Shown one piece after another: positions 44,219 to 53,364 of a stretch of 64,000 nt of DNA (the stretch's first letter is position 1; each line of letters starts with the position of its first letter). The DNA lies in the NCBI RefSeq assembly GCF_020524035.2, contig NZ_CP129013.1:3031001-3095000 (forward strand), in the 5' to 3' direction. The notes beneath the pieces are model-generated. The model did no database searches and was not told where the DNA came from. It worked only from the letters and a program-made list of their open reading frames with translations. The position numbers were made by a program, and so were the translations under genes. This DNA is from Bacillus carboniphilus (lineage in GTDB: Bacteria; Bacillota; Bacilli; Bacillales; JAIVKR01).

Positions 44219-45589
44219 CTTTAAATGAGCAAATTCAGATCAAAAAAAATTCCATTAAATTAAATAGAAAAAGACATGACCACTAACTTGGGTTAAAATT
44301 AAAGTTCCAACACCATAACCCTAACCAAGGAGTGTTCATGTCCAATGACTAGATTATCACATCAAGAAAAAATCCACAATATTTTAGAGGAATGGCGTTT
44401 ACCACTTTATTTTTCCAAGCCGTCTATGAACCATCTTGTTTCTATGATTGATGGGATGCTGAGTTTCGGTTTCACAGGAAAGATATCGCAAATTCATGCG
44501 CTAAGCTTTTGTAAAAAACATCGTACAACATTAAGCTATTTTTTAAATAAAGGTGCTTGGGACGAAACCTATTTAAATCAAATTACAAAACAAAAAACCG
44601 CCCAAACCATTCACAAAAACGCAAGAAAACAAAAGGAACCTGTATTCCTTCTCTTTGATGACACCATCGGACAAAAGACCAAACCTTCGTCACAGGCTCA
44701 GTCTCCTATTGAATCTTGTCAGTACCATTTTTGTCACAAAGAAGGAAAACCTGTTTACGGACATCAAGTCGTTGGAATGATGATGCAAAGCGGGGATTTA
44801 GCGTATCCCTATGATTTCGCCCTATATAACCAATCGAAAGAAAAGAGTAAAATTCAAATGGCCGTTGATATGATTGACTCTTATGTAAAGCGAACTGTAT
44901 CAACCTATATCCTTTGTGATAGTTGGTATACCTCTAAACGTATCATTGAAGCTGGACTAGGGAAAGGAATTCATACGATAGAGCTCTTAGAAGAAGCAAT
45001 CGCATCTTTTTCCAAAAGGCGAGCGAAAACAAATCAAACAGTTTGTTCCCGATATTTCAATGGAAGAAACCGACCTTGTGACCGTTGGTGATGAAACCTA
45101 TCGAGTCTATCGTTACGAAGGAAAACTGAATGATTTAGAGCTTTGGTGTTGTATTGCTTTGCTTCAAAGAAGGCGAACCAATGGAGCCTAAAAACGTACA
45201 TGACTTCCTATGTACAGATATACAGCTATCCACAAAGAAAATCTTAGACTACTACTCCAAACGATGGTCAATTGAAACGTATTTTAAACAAATAAAAGGA
45301 TCGTTAGGTTTTGATGGATATCAGATTCGCAGTGAAAAAGCGATCTTGAGATATTGGACAATTTTAAACTTCACCTATATTTTCGCAAGCCTTTTAAAAG
45401 GCACAAAATTTTGCGAAGCTCTCCATGAAATCAGGAATCAAAAGTTTGGTAGCATCATTAGGTTTGTATATGATCAAGCAACTCAAGGAGAAGAACTTGA
45501 AAAGATTAAAAAAGAGCTTTTAGTTGCCTAGGGTACTTGTCATTTCATTTTTACTGGTAATTTTCGTATTGATTTTTGCTCAATTAGAG
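44219..45589 (+). mobile_element. IS4-family insertion sequence nested in a repeat
   Basis: The ends are inverted: CTTTAAATGAGCAAA at 44219-44233 against CTCTAATTGAGCAAA (complement of 45575-45589), 13 of 15 identical. AAGTAA occurs directly on both sides (44213-44218 and 45590-45595), the target duplication. The element is 1371 bp with one transposase. Confidence 0.88.
44345..45531 (+). pseudogene. IS4-family DDE transposase (at least two frameshifts)
   Basis: The N-terminal frame (44345-45091) carries the first two catalytic Asp in LLFDDTIGQKTK and ILCDSWYTSK. A middle part (about 45010-45150) reads ERKQIKQFVPDISMEETDL in another frame, and the C-terminal part (45154-45531) has the Glu motif YSKRWSIETYFKQIKGSL. 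The breaks are near 44990-45010 (beside a T run) and 45140. The element is probably inactive unless these are sequence errors. Total length would be about 395 residues. Confidence 0.85.
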
Positions 45590-45740
45590 AAGTAAGGAAA
45601 AAAGAGCCGAGAAGAACGAGAGGCCTAGTTAAAGGATCACAGGCTAAGTTCAGCCACGTCGACAGAGCAAAGCCTGCGCTAGCCAGTCCTGGGCATAGTA
45701 GGGCTTTTTGAAAAACCTTTAAAAGAAAGGTGGTTGAGAG

Positions 45741-46280
45741 ATGATCCGAATAGCAACAGAATCTGATGCTGAATCGATAATTGAAATAAGGAAGGGCATT
45801 ATTTTATCAGAAAATACAACTAAATTCTTTTTATCTTCTCCTAACAATATCCCTGTTGATGTGAATAAAGAACAGGAAAAGATTAACACAAGTCAGTCGA
45901 AAGGAAACCTTAATATTGTTTTTGAAGTGGATGACCAAGTGATCGGTTTTCTTGTTTTTTATCGTTTTGAACAGGAGCGGCTGCGACATGCAGGAACTCT
46001 TGGAATGGGGATAAAAGAGGAATATTGCAACCAAGGTATTGGGACGAAATTAATTCAAGATTTACTAAAGTGGGCCACAAAACAAAACGGCTTGGAAAAA
46101 ATCTGCTTAGGGGTCGTTTCTGTAAATGAAAGAGCGATGAAGTTGTATAAACGAATGGGCTTTGCAGAAGAAGGAAGACAACGAAATCAAATAAAGTATG
46201 AAGATGGTACTTATGCAGATGATCTATTAATGGCGTATTATCTTGGAGATAAAATTTCAACCCGAAACGGGAGGAATTGA
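45741..46280 (+). CDS. GNAT acetyltransferase
   Basis: This 179-residue protein has the family opening MIRIATESDAESIIEIRKGI, the core TLGMGIKEEYCNQGIGTKL (about residues 93-111) and VSVNERAMKLYKRMGFAEEG. AAAGGTGG precedes the ATG. It is paralogous in style to 41918-42469, which has the same C-terminal layout. Its stop lies 3 bp before the TTG start of a NUDIX gene, so the two form an operon. Confidence 0.85.
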   Translation: MIRIATESDAESIIEIRKGIILSENTTKFFLSSPNNIPVDVNKEQEKINTSQSKGNLNIVFEVDDQVIGFLVFYRFEQERLRHAGTLGMGIKEEYCNQGIGTKLIQDLLKWATKQNGLEKICLGVVSVNERAMKLYKRMGFAEEGRQRNQIKYEDGTYADDLLMAYYLGDKISTRNGRN

Positions 46281-46282
46281 TT

Positions 46283-46789
46283 TTGTCTTATCATTATAGA
46301 GTAAGAGCAGGAGCGTTCATTATTGAAAATGATTCGATTTTATTAATTGAATTCAACGACGAAAATGGCCTGCATTATAATTTACCAGCAGGTGGGGTTC
46401 AACCAAACGAAACGGTTAAAGAAGCCGTTCGAAGAGAAGCGATGGAAGAAGCATCAATAGAAGTAGAAGTGGGTCCATTGGAATTTGTTTATGAATATGT
46501 TCCACATTTAAATCATGATAAATTTGGCGATAATCATTCGTTACAGTTGATCTTTGAATGCAGTATAAAAGAAGGGTGTAAACCTCAACTCCCAAAACAT
46601 CCTGATCCGAATCAAACGGATGTAAGATGGATTAAACTAACGGACTTAAAAGGTATCGTTTTATTTCCTGACATGAGTAAGTATATCTTGAATTACATCG
46701 AGAATAAGAGAACTATCGAAATCATTGAGGAGCATTTAATCGAAAATCAAACACTACAAGAAAAATTAAAGGAATTGCCTCCGTTATAA
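46283..46789 (+). CDS. NUDIX hydrolase
   Basis: This 168-residue protein begins SYHYRVRAGAFIIENDSIL and has a complete NUDIX box starting at GGVQPNETVKEAVRREAMEE (about residues 38-57). The C-terminal half includes PKHPDPNQTDVRWIKLTDL, a layout common in bacillal NUDIX proteins. TTG at 46283 is the likely start, 8 bases after GGGAGG. Substrate unknown; the box is intact, unlike the two decayed NUDIX genes in this window. Confidence 0.82.
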   Translation: MSYHYRVRAGAFIIENDSILLIEFNDENGLHYNLPAGGVQPNETVKEAVRREAMEEASIEVEVGPLEFVYEYVPHLNHDKFGDNHSLQLIFECSIKEGCKPQLPKHPDPNQTDVRWIKLTDLKGIVLFPDMSKYILNYIENKRTIEIIEEHLIENQTLQEKLKELPPL

Positions 46790-46843
46790 CGAAATAAAGT
46801 AGATTAAGGATATGAGATCTTTTTAAGGAGGTGTTAATGAAGC

Positions 46844-47041
46844 TTGAAACTCTTCAGAACATCGGAAGTAAGCTTAGTGATAATCGTTACAGTTATTACT
46901 GCCTCTGTCCTCATGTTAAATGAAGATTCAACTTTTATGATTGTTACCCTAGGTATTTATGTTGCTATTGTTTTAACATGGTTTAGAATTTTATCTCAGC
47001 GTAAACGAGCAGACAAAACCAATCAAGAAGTAGAGAAATGA
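46844..47041 (+). CDS. small two-helix membrane protein
   Basis: This 65-residue protein has two hydrophobic helices (VSLVIIVTVITASVLML, FMIVTLGIYVAIVLTWF) and a basic, hydrophilic tail. The start would be TTG at 46844, about 11 bases after AAGGAGGTG. An ATG at 46837 is better placed but opens a 28-codon frame without helices, so a small frameshift at the start is possible. Function unknown. Confidence 0.5.
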   Translation: MKLFRTSEVSLVIIVTVITASVLMLNEDSTFMIVTLGIYVAIVLTWFRILSQRKRADKTNQEVEK

Positions 47042-47043
47042 GA

Positions 47044-47068
47044 AAAGGAACCTGTATCAGGCTCCTTT
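47044..47068. terminator. bidirectional terminator
   Basis: AAAGGAACCTG (47044-47054) pairs with CAGGCTCCTTT (47058-47068) with one mismatch. It lies between convergent genes and includes the stop codon of the MFS gene. Confidence 0.75.
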
Positions 47069-48292
47069 ATTAGCAGAAATTATTTGATTCTTTTTTTGTT
47101 GTAAAAGCTTACTCGCTAATAAAAGTATGGGGAATCCACTTGAAGAACAAATAGCAAGAACAGAGAAAATCATTTTGCCGCTATGAAATCCTAAAGATTG
47201 CATAAGGAAGCCTCCTACTACAGGAGCTAGAACACCACCGATTGTCATGAAACTCATCGCTCCAAAATAAAATCCTTTTCGATCATGAGGAGCAATTTCA
47301 TCAATTAACACATCCACCATTGAAAACATCATCACTTCGCCAATTGTAAATACAATCATTGATATGAAAAGCATCACTGGATTTGAAAAGAGGCCGAACA
47401 ACATTAATCCAACACTCACCATTGTGGTTCCGAGCATGACAGATAGAAGAGGAGAAAAATGTTTTCCGATCCTTGTTACGGGAAACTGAACGACAATGAC
47501 AGTAATCGCATTCGTCACTAGTAAAATGGCAAACAAGGATACGCCATATTCAATGGAAGGTGCATGGGCGAAATATTGTGGCAAAGTTGAATTCATGTGC
47601 GAATACCCAAAAATCCCAATGGAACTTCCAATTAAAACGAGTAAAAAAATCGTATCTTGCTTTAGAATGGATAAGGATTGAACGAAAGTGACTTTCTCTT
47701 TGGCTTCACTTTCATTATTAATATCCTCGTGGTAATGACTAAAAGTGATTAATAATGATAAAGCATAAAGTGCGTTGATTATGGCGATAAACCAGAAGCC
47801 GATTGTTGATTGGGCAGTACTTAATTGTAATCCGATTAAAGGACCAGCGGCAGCTCCTAAATTGATAGCCGTATATCTTAAATTAAATACGAGTAATTTA
47901 TTCTTCGGTTTCGTGACATCAGATAGAGCGGCTTTAGAAGCAGGTTCAAAAAAGGAAGAGCAAAGACCACTTAGAGAGTTCAAAATAAGAAACATAGGAA
48001 TGGTGTCTGCTAATGCAAAACCTATGTAAACAAAAGTCCATATAGAAATGGAACTTAACATTACTTTTTTTCGTCCAAACCGGTCCGTTAAATGTCCTCC
48101 AATAAATCCACCGAATAAACGAAACAGTGCACTTATGCCAATAACGGCACCTGCTGCTGTAGGGCTTGCTCCTTTAACCGTTGTTAAATAAACCGTTAAA
48201 AAGGGAAAAGTCATAAATGTCATCATTCGAACAAATAGTGTACCGATAATAATATTTAGACTAAGAGGGTGGATCGTGAAAATCTTTTTCAT
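47057..48292 (-). CDS. MFS drug/solute exporter, 12 TM
   Basis: This 411-residue protein has 12 hydrophobic segments in two halves, and motif A between TM2 and TM3, GGHLTDRFGRKKVM (about residues 67-80). The GLCSSFFEPASKAALSD segment in TM4-5 is typical of MdtG/MdtH-like drug exporters. The start at 48292 was chosen for CGAGGA nine bases upstream, over the ATG at 48313. Export of drugs or small metabolites is the likely role; the substrate is unknown. Confidence 0.82.
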   Translation of the reverse strand: MKKIFTIHPLSLNIIIGTLFVRMMTFMTFPFLTVYLTTVKGASPTAAGAVIGISALFRLFGGFIGGHLTDRFGRKKVMLSSISIWTFVYIGFALADTIPMFLILNSLSGLCSSFFEPASKAALSDVTKPKNKLLVFNLRYTAINLGAAAGPLIGLQLSTAQSTIGFWFIAIINALYALSLLITFSHYHEDINNESEAKEKVTFVQSLSILKQDTIFLLVLIGSSIGIFGYSHMNSTLPQYFAHAPSIEYGVSLFAILLVTNAITVIVVQFPVTRIGKHFSPLLSVMLGTTMVSVGLMLFGLFSNPVMLFISMIVFTIGEVMMFSMVDVLIDEIAPHDRKGFYFGAMSFMTIGGVLAPVVGGFLMQSLGFHSGKMIFSVLAICSSSGFPILLLASKLLQQKKNQIISANKGA

Positions 48293-48395
48293 AAGAAGAA
48301 TCCTCGTTTTCATAGAATAGTAGTTTTTGTTTGTATAGTATATAGTATATTCATAACAACATCTGTCGTATTTAATGACAATATGGAGAATGACA

Positions 48396-48848
48396 ATGGC
48401 TCACGTTAGAAAAGCGAAAAAAGAAGAGGCAAGTGATTTGAGCTTGCTAGCCCTTGAATCCAAAGCACATTGGAATTATAGTAAAGCGTTCGTTCAAGCT
48501 TGTAAAGATGATTTGGAATTGACAGAAGATTATGTTAGTAGTAACGCTGTATAATTTAGTAGAGAATGAACAATCAATCATAGGGTTTTACTCCTTTACA
48601 AAAAACGAAAACAGTACTCAATTAGACTACTTTTATGTACATCCCCGCTTCATAGGAAAAGGATATGGAAAAGAAATGTGGCTTAACGCAATAGCTACGG
48701 CAAAAAAAGAGAGGATAAGCAGCTTCACCATTGATAGTGATCCAAATGCCCAATCTTTTTACAAAAAATGGGTGCAGTTCAAATTGACTTTGTTCCTTCG
48801 ACCGTGTTTAAAGATCGACAGCTTCCTTTATTAAAATATAATGTGTAG
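48396..48848 (+). pseudogene. GNAT acetyltransferase with two frameshifts
   Basis: ATG 48396 (GGAG upstream) starts MAHVRKAKKEEASDLSLLAL. A break near 48545 shifts into VENEQSIIGFYSFTKNE and DYFYVHPRFIGKGYGKEMW, a GNAT core. A second break, where six A residues stand in place of seven (near 48765), separates AQSFYKK from MGAVQI..FVPSTVFKDRQLPLLKY. Joined, this is a complete enzyme of about 151 residues, so the damage is recent or an artefact. Confidence 0.75.
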
Positions 48849-48882
48849 GAATAATTAATAACGACTTAGGAAACCTTAACGT

Positions 48883-48950
48883 TACGTGTTCAAAAAGCTC
48901 GATTAAGCATAAGAACTTCATCATGAAAAAAGAGTCTTTTTGAACATTCG
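48883..48950. repeat. minimal TGTTCAAAAAG repeat relic
   Basis: TGTTCAAAAAG (48887-48897) and the exact inverse CTTTTTGAACA (48936-48946) enclose only 38 bp. The left flank TACG matches the copy at 44201. The inside is not similar to other copies. Confidence 0.55.
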
Positions 48951-48983
48951 CTCACATATTATTTAATGATAAGGGGTCATACG

Positions 48984-49307
48984 ATGGGGATGTTAGAAGC
49001 GAAAAAGGTCAGAGGGATCTTTACGAATGATAAACTCAATATTGAAAAGCTTGCTAAACTGACAAATGAAGAGTTTTCGGAAGAGTTACAAGAGGATTTT
49101 AATCGAATGAAGCAAAATGAACAAGTGGCCACTCAATGTGTGAGAAGAAGTGGAGTCAATTCTTTAGGCGATACATATGATTTATACGAAATTAGTATTG
49201 GAAATCCGGTATTTAGTCATCATTATACGTTCGTCCCTTCAAAAAACCATTGGTATAAAACCGTTATTAATCAAGACTATTATAAAAATGTAGTAGAACC
49301 TTTTTAA
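48984..49307 (+). CDS. hypothetical protein
   Basis: This 107-residue protein starts MGMLEAKKVRGIFTNDKLNI and has a helical middle (KLTNEEFSEELQEDFNRMKQNE) and a strand-rich end (YDLYEISIGNPVFSHHYTFVPS). AAGGGG precedes the ATG at 48984. I do not recognise a family. It is followed by a clean terminator, so it is a separate unit. Confidence 0.6.
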   Translation: MGMLEAKKVRGIFTNDKLNIEKLAKLTNEEFSEELQEDFNRMKQNEQVATQCVRRSGVNSLGDTYDLYEISIGNPVFSHHYTFVPSKNHWYKTVINQDYYKNVVEPF

Positions 49308-49332
49308 AAAAATTTTCAACAAGAAGAATCGT

Positions 49333-49358
49333 AAACACTTCATCTTGAAGTGTTTTTT
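49333..49358 (+). terminator. intrinsic terminator
   Basis: AAACACTTCA (49333-49342) pairs perfectly with TGAAGTGTTT (49346-49355) around TCT and is followed by TTT. Confidence 0.85.
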
Positions 49359-49425
49359 ATATGATTAAGGGAAAGGGAATTATCACTAAAAAATAGAAAC
49401 TAAGATTCACAAGGGAGAGGTTACT

Positions 49426-50533
49426 ATGAGAATTAATGATTATGTTTATGAGCAACAACAGTATCTCCATTCTATACCAGAGCCGGCTTTTGAGGAGAAG
49501 AATACAGCTACGTATATTGCAGAGCAGTTAAAAGGTTTGGGCTATGAGGTGACGGAACATATTGCAAAAACAGGGGTGACAGGTAAATTAGTCGGGAAGA
49601 AAGAGCATCCTTGTGTAGCAATCAGAGCCGACATGGATTGTATTATTCATGAATTATCAAATGAAACATTTTATCGGCATTCTTGTGGTCATGATGCCCA
49701 TTGTAGCATTGCTTTAGGGATAGCGAAGTTGTTAAAGGACAAAATGGAAGAGCTAGACGGAAGTATTAAGTTTATTTTTCAACCGGCAGAAGAAATCGGT
49801 GCAGGAGCAAAGGCGCTTGTCGCAGAAGGAGTCATGGACGATGTCGATTACTTAATTGGCTATCACTTACGAACTGCCTCTGAATGTCCTTATGGAAAAA
49901 TGTCGCCTGCGCTAATGCATAGTGCTCGCTGCGCAATTACTGGAGAAGTTTTTGGAACAACGGCTCATGGGGGGTCGTCCTCATTTAGGGATTAATGCGA
50001 TTGATGTATTATCCTCCTTGGTGAATACAGTCAATACGCTTCGTTTCAATCCTAAAAAGGCGACAAACGTAAAGTTCACACAACTAATGTCAGGGAAAGG
50101 GTCCGTAAATGTTATTCCTGATTACGGAACCTTTGCGATTGATGTTCGCAGTGATTCCAACAAAGAACTAAAAAAGGTACTTGATAAGATCGAAAAGATG
50201 ATCAATTATACCGCTGAAATGTATGAAGCAGAAATTAAGTATGACATTAAAGAAGGTGTACCAGCTCCTAATTATGATGAAAGGTTAGTAGAGATAGCGA
50301 GTCAATCAATTATCGAGGTTCTCGGTGAAAAAAACCTCGTTGATCCTATTTTTACACCAGGAGGAGAAGATTTTCATCAATATGCAGCACGAACGGGTGT
50401 TAACTCTATTTACCTCGCGATTGGAGCAGATGTGTCACCAGGATTACATGATCCAAATATGACCTTTGAAAAAGGTGCTATGATGAATGGAGTCCATGTA
50501 GTAACAAAGATGGTGGAAAAATTACTTTCATGA
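49426..50533 (+). CDS. M20 family amidohydrolase / peptidase (frameshifted)
   Basis: The N-terminal frame (49426-49995) has the M20D metal motifs AIRADMDCIIHE, YRHSCGHDAHCS and IFQPAEEIGAGA. The C-terminal frame (49922-50533) has the dimerisation domain and FTPGGEDFHQYAARTG. They separate where GCTCATGGGGGG has six G residues (about 49967-49972); with five, GTTAHGGRPHLGINAIDV reads through. One protein of about 369 residues results, like bacterial N-acyl amino acid or hippurate hydrolases. An AGGGAGAGG site precedes the ATG. The frameshift may be a sequence error. Confidence 0.82.
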
Positions 50534-50544
50534 ATTTTTTCAAT

Positions 50545-50570
50545 CAGTGGGAAATTAAATTTTCCCACTG
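50545..50570. terminator. hairpin after the M20 gene
   Basis: CAGTGGGAAA (50545-50554) pairs perfectly with TTTCCCACTG (50561-50570); TTTAT-like sequence follows. Confidence 0.7.
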
Positions 50571-50683
50571 AACTCTTTATAGATGAGTGTTAAGTAAATA
50601 GATCATTAAGGCAATATTCAATAGAAGAGTAAAAAGAGACTTAGTGTATACTAGTTGGGGTTATTTTGATTAGATTATCTACT

Positions 50684-51037
50684 TTAAGTTTTGTTCTCCA
50701 GAAAAATATAACCTGCCAAAACAGTAACTATGAATATAACCCACCAAAATAACAAATACAAATAACCATAAATAACAATAATAGACCAAGTAGCACCACG
50801 TTCAAAGTGACTCAATAAATGTTCTAGTTCATTCCCTTCTGGTCTTCCTATACCAGCTAGCATATTAATAATCGGAACTGTTAATGTGATTAGGATGGCT
50901 ATAATCGACAAACCATTTATTAGAATGGACATCCCTTTTGGTTTCCTCATTCCAAGGCCAACAAAGGTGGTACCTAATGTCGTTAATAAAAATACATAAT
51001 ATATTACCCAAAACCAAGCAGGAAGAGTTGCCCACAT
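50684..51037 (-). CDS. small membrane protein of unknown function
   Basis: This 117-residue protein has four hydrophobic segments (PAWFWVIYYVFLLTTLG, ILINGLSIIAILITLTV, TWSIIVIYGYLYLLF, WWVIFIVTVLAGYIF). AAGGGGGTGAG precedes the ATG. No family is recognised. The 350 bp on its far side (to 51398) hold AT-rich sequence with a possible promoter for the next gene but no clear feature. Confidence 0.6.
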   Translation of the reverse strand: MWATLPAWFWVIYYVFLLTTLGTTFVGLGMRKPKGMSILINGLSIIAILITLTVPIINMLAGIGRPEGNELEHLLSHFERGATWSIIVIYGYLYLLFWWVIFIVTVLAGYIFLENKT

Positions 51038-51398
51038 TTTCTCACCCCCTTAACTAAATAAAAGTAACTGAAAATTCTCTTTTTTATATAAAATATTGTA
51101 ACAGAAATGGATTATATTATATTCATTTTAGAATTGATACAGGTCTGCGAGTTAGTGTTTTTTTGAAACATTGCTTATTTTTTGAAGGTTGTTTGTGATT
51201 GTCTCTTTAAACTAGAGAGGATTTACCTCTAGACGAAAAAGATGAATGCATTCAAAGAATCATTTCTGAGAAAAGATTTAATGTGTTTTAAATATGGTAA
51301 AAAAGACTTAGGATTGGTGTATATTTGCATTTCTACGTCTCGTAAAGTAATATATAGATTACATAAAGTAAAGTATAGCAGTCTTGGATGGTGAAGGC

Positions 51399-51590
51399 AT
51401 GAATAATCGAATAAAGGTTGCAAGAGTTGAAAAGTCTCTCACTCAAGCTGAACTAGCAAAGAAGGTCAATGTAACACGTCAAACAATCGGATTGATTGAA
51501 AAGGGAAAATACAATCCAACTCTTCGTCTTTGTCTATCGATTGCAAAAGCGCTAGATAAAACGTTAGATGAATTATTTTGGGAGGATTGA
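51399..51590 (+). CDS. Xre-family helix-turn-helix regulator
   Basis: This 63-residue protein is a bare HTH_3 domain: NRIKVARVEKSLTQAELAKK, VNVTRQTIGLIEKGKYNPTL and LCLSIAKALDKTLDELFWED. Such minimal regulators often pair with a membrane protein gene, as here (51596-52069), and the two are coupled: the GGAGG for the next gene lies in this gene's last codons. The ATG at 51399 follows GAAGG. Confidence 0.85.
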   Translation: MNNRIKVARVEKSLTQAELAKKVNVTRQTIGLIEKGKYNPTLRLCLSIAKALDKTLDELFWED

Positions 51591-51595
51591 TAAAT

Positions 51596-52069
51596 ATGAA
51601 GAAATCATGGGTTTCAAGGTTCTTGCCAGAGGATGAATACAAAGAAAAAATGATGCTGTATTTTATAGCTGAAGCTTCCTTAATTCTCATGTTGCTATTG
51701 ATTATTTATGGAATTTTTGATCATTATTTGTTCAATGGAGATCTTCTTGGTGTCCTTGTGGCTATGTTTTCTATCGGGGTTTTTAGTATATATGTCCTCA
51801 TAAGATACACCTTTTCAGGTGTTGAACATCCTGAAGTGACGAGTGAAAAAGAGTTTTCAAAAAAGAAAAAGATGATTCGAAAGGGCAGTTTAGTTTTCAT
51901 GTTTGTATTTTTGACTTTTCTATTGTTACAAAAGGGAATTCCCTCTAATCTATTAGAAATTGTTGATTTAATAGGTCCTACGATTATTGCAGGTGTGTTT
52001 TGGTTTGTAGTTAGCTATTTCTCACTTAAAGCATCGTTTAAGAAAAATAGAGAATTGTTAGATGAGTAA
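51596..52069 (+). CDS. DUF3278 family membrane protein
   Basis: This 157-residue protein has four hydrophobic helices in two pairs, an N-terminal KKSWVSRFLPEDEYKEKM and a basic loop (EKEFSKKKKMIRKG). It fits DUF3278, proteins typically encoded after a short Xre regulator. The ATG at 51596 follows GGAGGATTGATAA. It may be a membrane sensor or immunity-type partner; no function is established. Confidence 0.68.
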   Translation: MKKSWVSRFLPEDEYKEKMMLYFIAEASLILMLLLIIYGIFDHYLFNGDLLGVLVAMFSIGVFSIYVLIRYTFSGVEHPEVTSEKEFSKKKKMIRKGSLVFMFVFLTFLLLQKGIPSNLLEIVDLIGPTIIAGVFWFVVSYFSLKASFKKNRELLDE

Positions 52070-52167
52070 CTCATTTTTCAATTGTTGAATCCAAGAGAGC
52101 ACTTAATAACGAGGGTCTTTTTGTTCACTCATAAGCTATAATAGTAATGATAAGGAGGTTATTAGTT

Positions 52168-52491
52168 ATGAAAATTCAAAGAACATTACTTCTTGCTTTT
52201 ATATTTGCCCTCATTGTTGCTATTTTTGCAGTTGTGAACGTAGATGCAGTTGAAGTGAATTATGTGTTCGGTACAGCAGAATGGCCATTAATATTAGTCA
52301 TACTAGGCAGTGTTTTAATGGGTGGATTGATTGTAGGGGCGGTCGGAATTGTAAGAGTATTTAACTTACAACGAGTAGTCAAACAAAAGGAAAAAGAGAT
52401 TATGAACTTAAACGCTAAAATTGAAGAATTAGAAAAAGACAGACCTGTTTCCTTAGAAGAACCTATAAAAGAAGAATCTGCTGAAACTTGA
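52168..52491 (+). CDS. LapA (DUF1049) domain protein
   Basis: This 107-residue protein has two membrane helices (LLLAFIFALIVAIFAVVNV, PLILVILGSVLMGGLIVGAVG) separated by the short DAVEVNYVFG typical of LapA domains, and a C-terminal coiled coil (RVVKQKEKEIMNLNAKIEELEKD) in the cytosol. In other bacteria LapA helps assemble lipopolysaccharide, but Gram-positive members have no known role. AAGGAGG precedes the ATG. A terminator follows. Confidence 0.8.
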   Translation: MKIQRTLLLAFIFALIVAIFAVVNVDAVEVNYVFGTAEWPLILVILGSVLMGGLIVGAVGIVRVFNLQRVVKQKEKEIMNLNAKIEELEKDRPVSLEEPIKEESAET

Positions 52492-52495
52492 TAAA

Positions 52496-52517
52496 CCCTC
52501 GATTGAGGGCTTTTTTT
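52496..52517 (+). terminator. intrinsic terminator after the LapA-like gene
   Basis: CCCTC (52496-52500) pairs with GAGGG (52505-52509) around GATT, then CTTTTTTT. Confidence 0.85.
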
Positions 52518-52623
52518 GTTTAGCGAAAATGTGAGGTAAATCATTGTAGGGTTTTTGAAAATGATGTACGTTTAGTTTGTTCAATGGTGAGCAATAATAA
52601 AAAGACATCAGGGGGACATACTC

Positions 52624-53325
52624 ATGAAGAAGAAACAAGTAATTATTCTACCGATTATTGCATTATTAATTATGGGTTCATTATTTTTAGTCAATAAAGC
52701 AAACTCTTCTAATGAAAAGGATAATGAGGTTACTGAACAAAGCTCAGAAAATAATTTTATTGATATAGAAAATCAACCTATATTAGGGGAAGAAGATGCG
52801 ACTGTTACGATTGTGGAATTCGGGGACTTTAAGTGTCCTGATTGTGGTGTGTTCATAAATGACATTTTCCCACAATTAAAAGAGGATTATATAGATACAG
52901 GAAAAGTAAACTTTGTTTCCATGCACTTTCCGTTTGTTCATGAAGATTCTACAAGAGCAGCTATTTTTACTGAAGGTGTGTTTCGTGAGTTAGGAAATGA
53001 TGCGTTTTGGGAGATCAATGAGCAACTATATCAAGTTCATCAAGAAATATATACTGAAGATGATCGTTCAAATGTGCGTGCAGATATTTATACAGAAGAA
53101 TTTTTAATGTCAATGGCAAACGACTTATTTGGAGATGATGCTAGTGAACTAGATAACATTCTAAGTGATGCGGAGCTAAAAGAAGAAGTCAACCGTGATT
53201 TTCAAATAGGGGAATCTTTGGAGGTGAGTAAAGTCCCAACTTTGTTTGTCAATGAAAAAATAATAGTAGAAAAGATTGACTACGAGAGCCTTAAAGAAAC
53301 GATTGAAAATGAACTAAACAAATAA
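52624..53325 (+). CDS. DsbA-like thioredoxin-fold protein (BdbD-like), membrane anchored
   Basis: This 233-residue protein has an N-terminal membrane anchor (VIILPIIALLIMGSLFLV), a linker, and a thioredoxin fold with the active site FKCPDCGVF (CPDC, about residues 74-77) and the cis-proline loop VSKVPTLFV near residue 203. It acts outside the membrane as a thiol-disulfide oxidoreductase, probably forming disulfides. A quinone-linked partner (BdbC/DsbB) is not adjacent. AGGGGG precedes the ATG and a terminator (53326-53362) follows. Confidence 0.85.
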   Translation: MKKKQVIILPIIALLIMGSLFLVNKANSSNEKDNEVTEQSSENNFIDIENQPILGEEDATVTIVEFGDFKCPDCGVFINDIFPQLKEDYIDTGKVNFVSMHFPFVHEDSTRAAIFTEGVFRELGNDAFWEINEQLYQVHQEIYTEDDRSNVRADIYTEEFLMSMANDLFGDDASELDNILSDAELKEEVNRDFQIGESLEVSKVPTLFVNEKIIVEKIDYESLKETIENELNK

Positions 53326-53364
53326 AAGAAAGACCTCTTCCTATTGGGAAAAGGTCTTTCTTTT
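53326..53364 (+). terminator. intrinsic terminator after the DsbA-like gene
   Basis: AAGAAAGACCT (53326-53336) pairs perfectly with AGGTCTTTCTT (53352-53362), followed by TT. A separate dyad, CTTTCGACA/TGTCGAAAG (53429-53437/53454-53462), lies downstream without a known role. Confidence 0.75.

Larger units (their letters stand above)
44201..45719. mobile_element. TGTTCAAAAAG-type repeat split by an IS4-family element
   Basis: The left end (44201-44218: TACGTGTTAAAAAAGTAA) and the right part (45590-45719) fit together as one single-cassette copy when the IS at 44219-45589 is removed. The composite is flanked by TAAAAG at 44195-44200 and 45720-45725. The cassette keeps the outer stem CAGGC/GCCTG (45640-45644/45672-45676) and the last hairpin with loop GTCCT. 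Its length without the IS would be about 148 bp. Confidence 0.85.

Noticed and set aside
46837-46923. 28-codon ATG frame with the best-placed ribosome site before the small membrane protein
   Set aside because: Its product has no sensible composition, whereas the overlapping TTG frame encodes two clean membrane helices. Kept only as a note on a possible frameshift.
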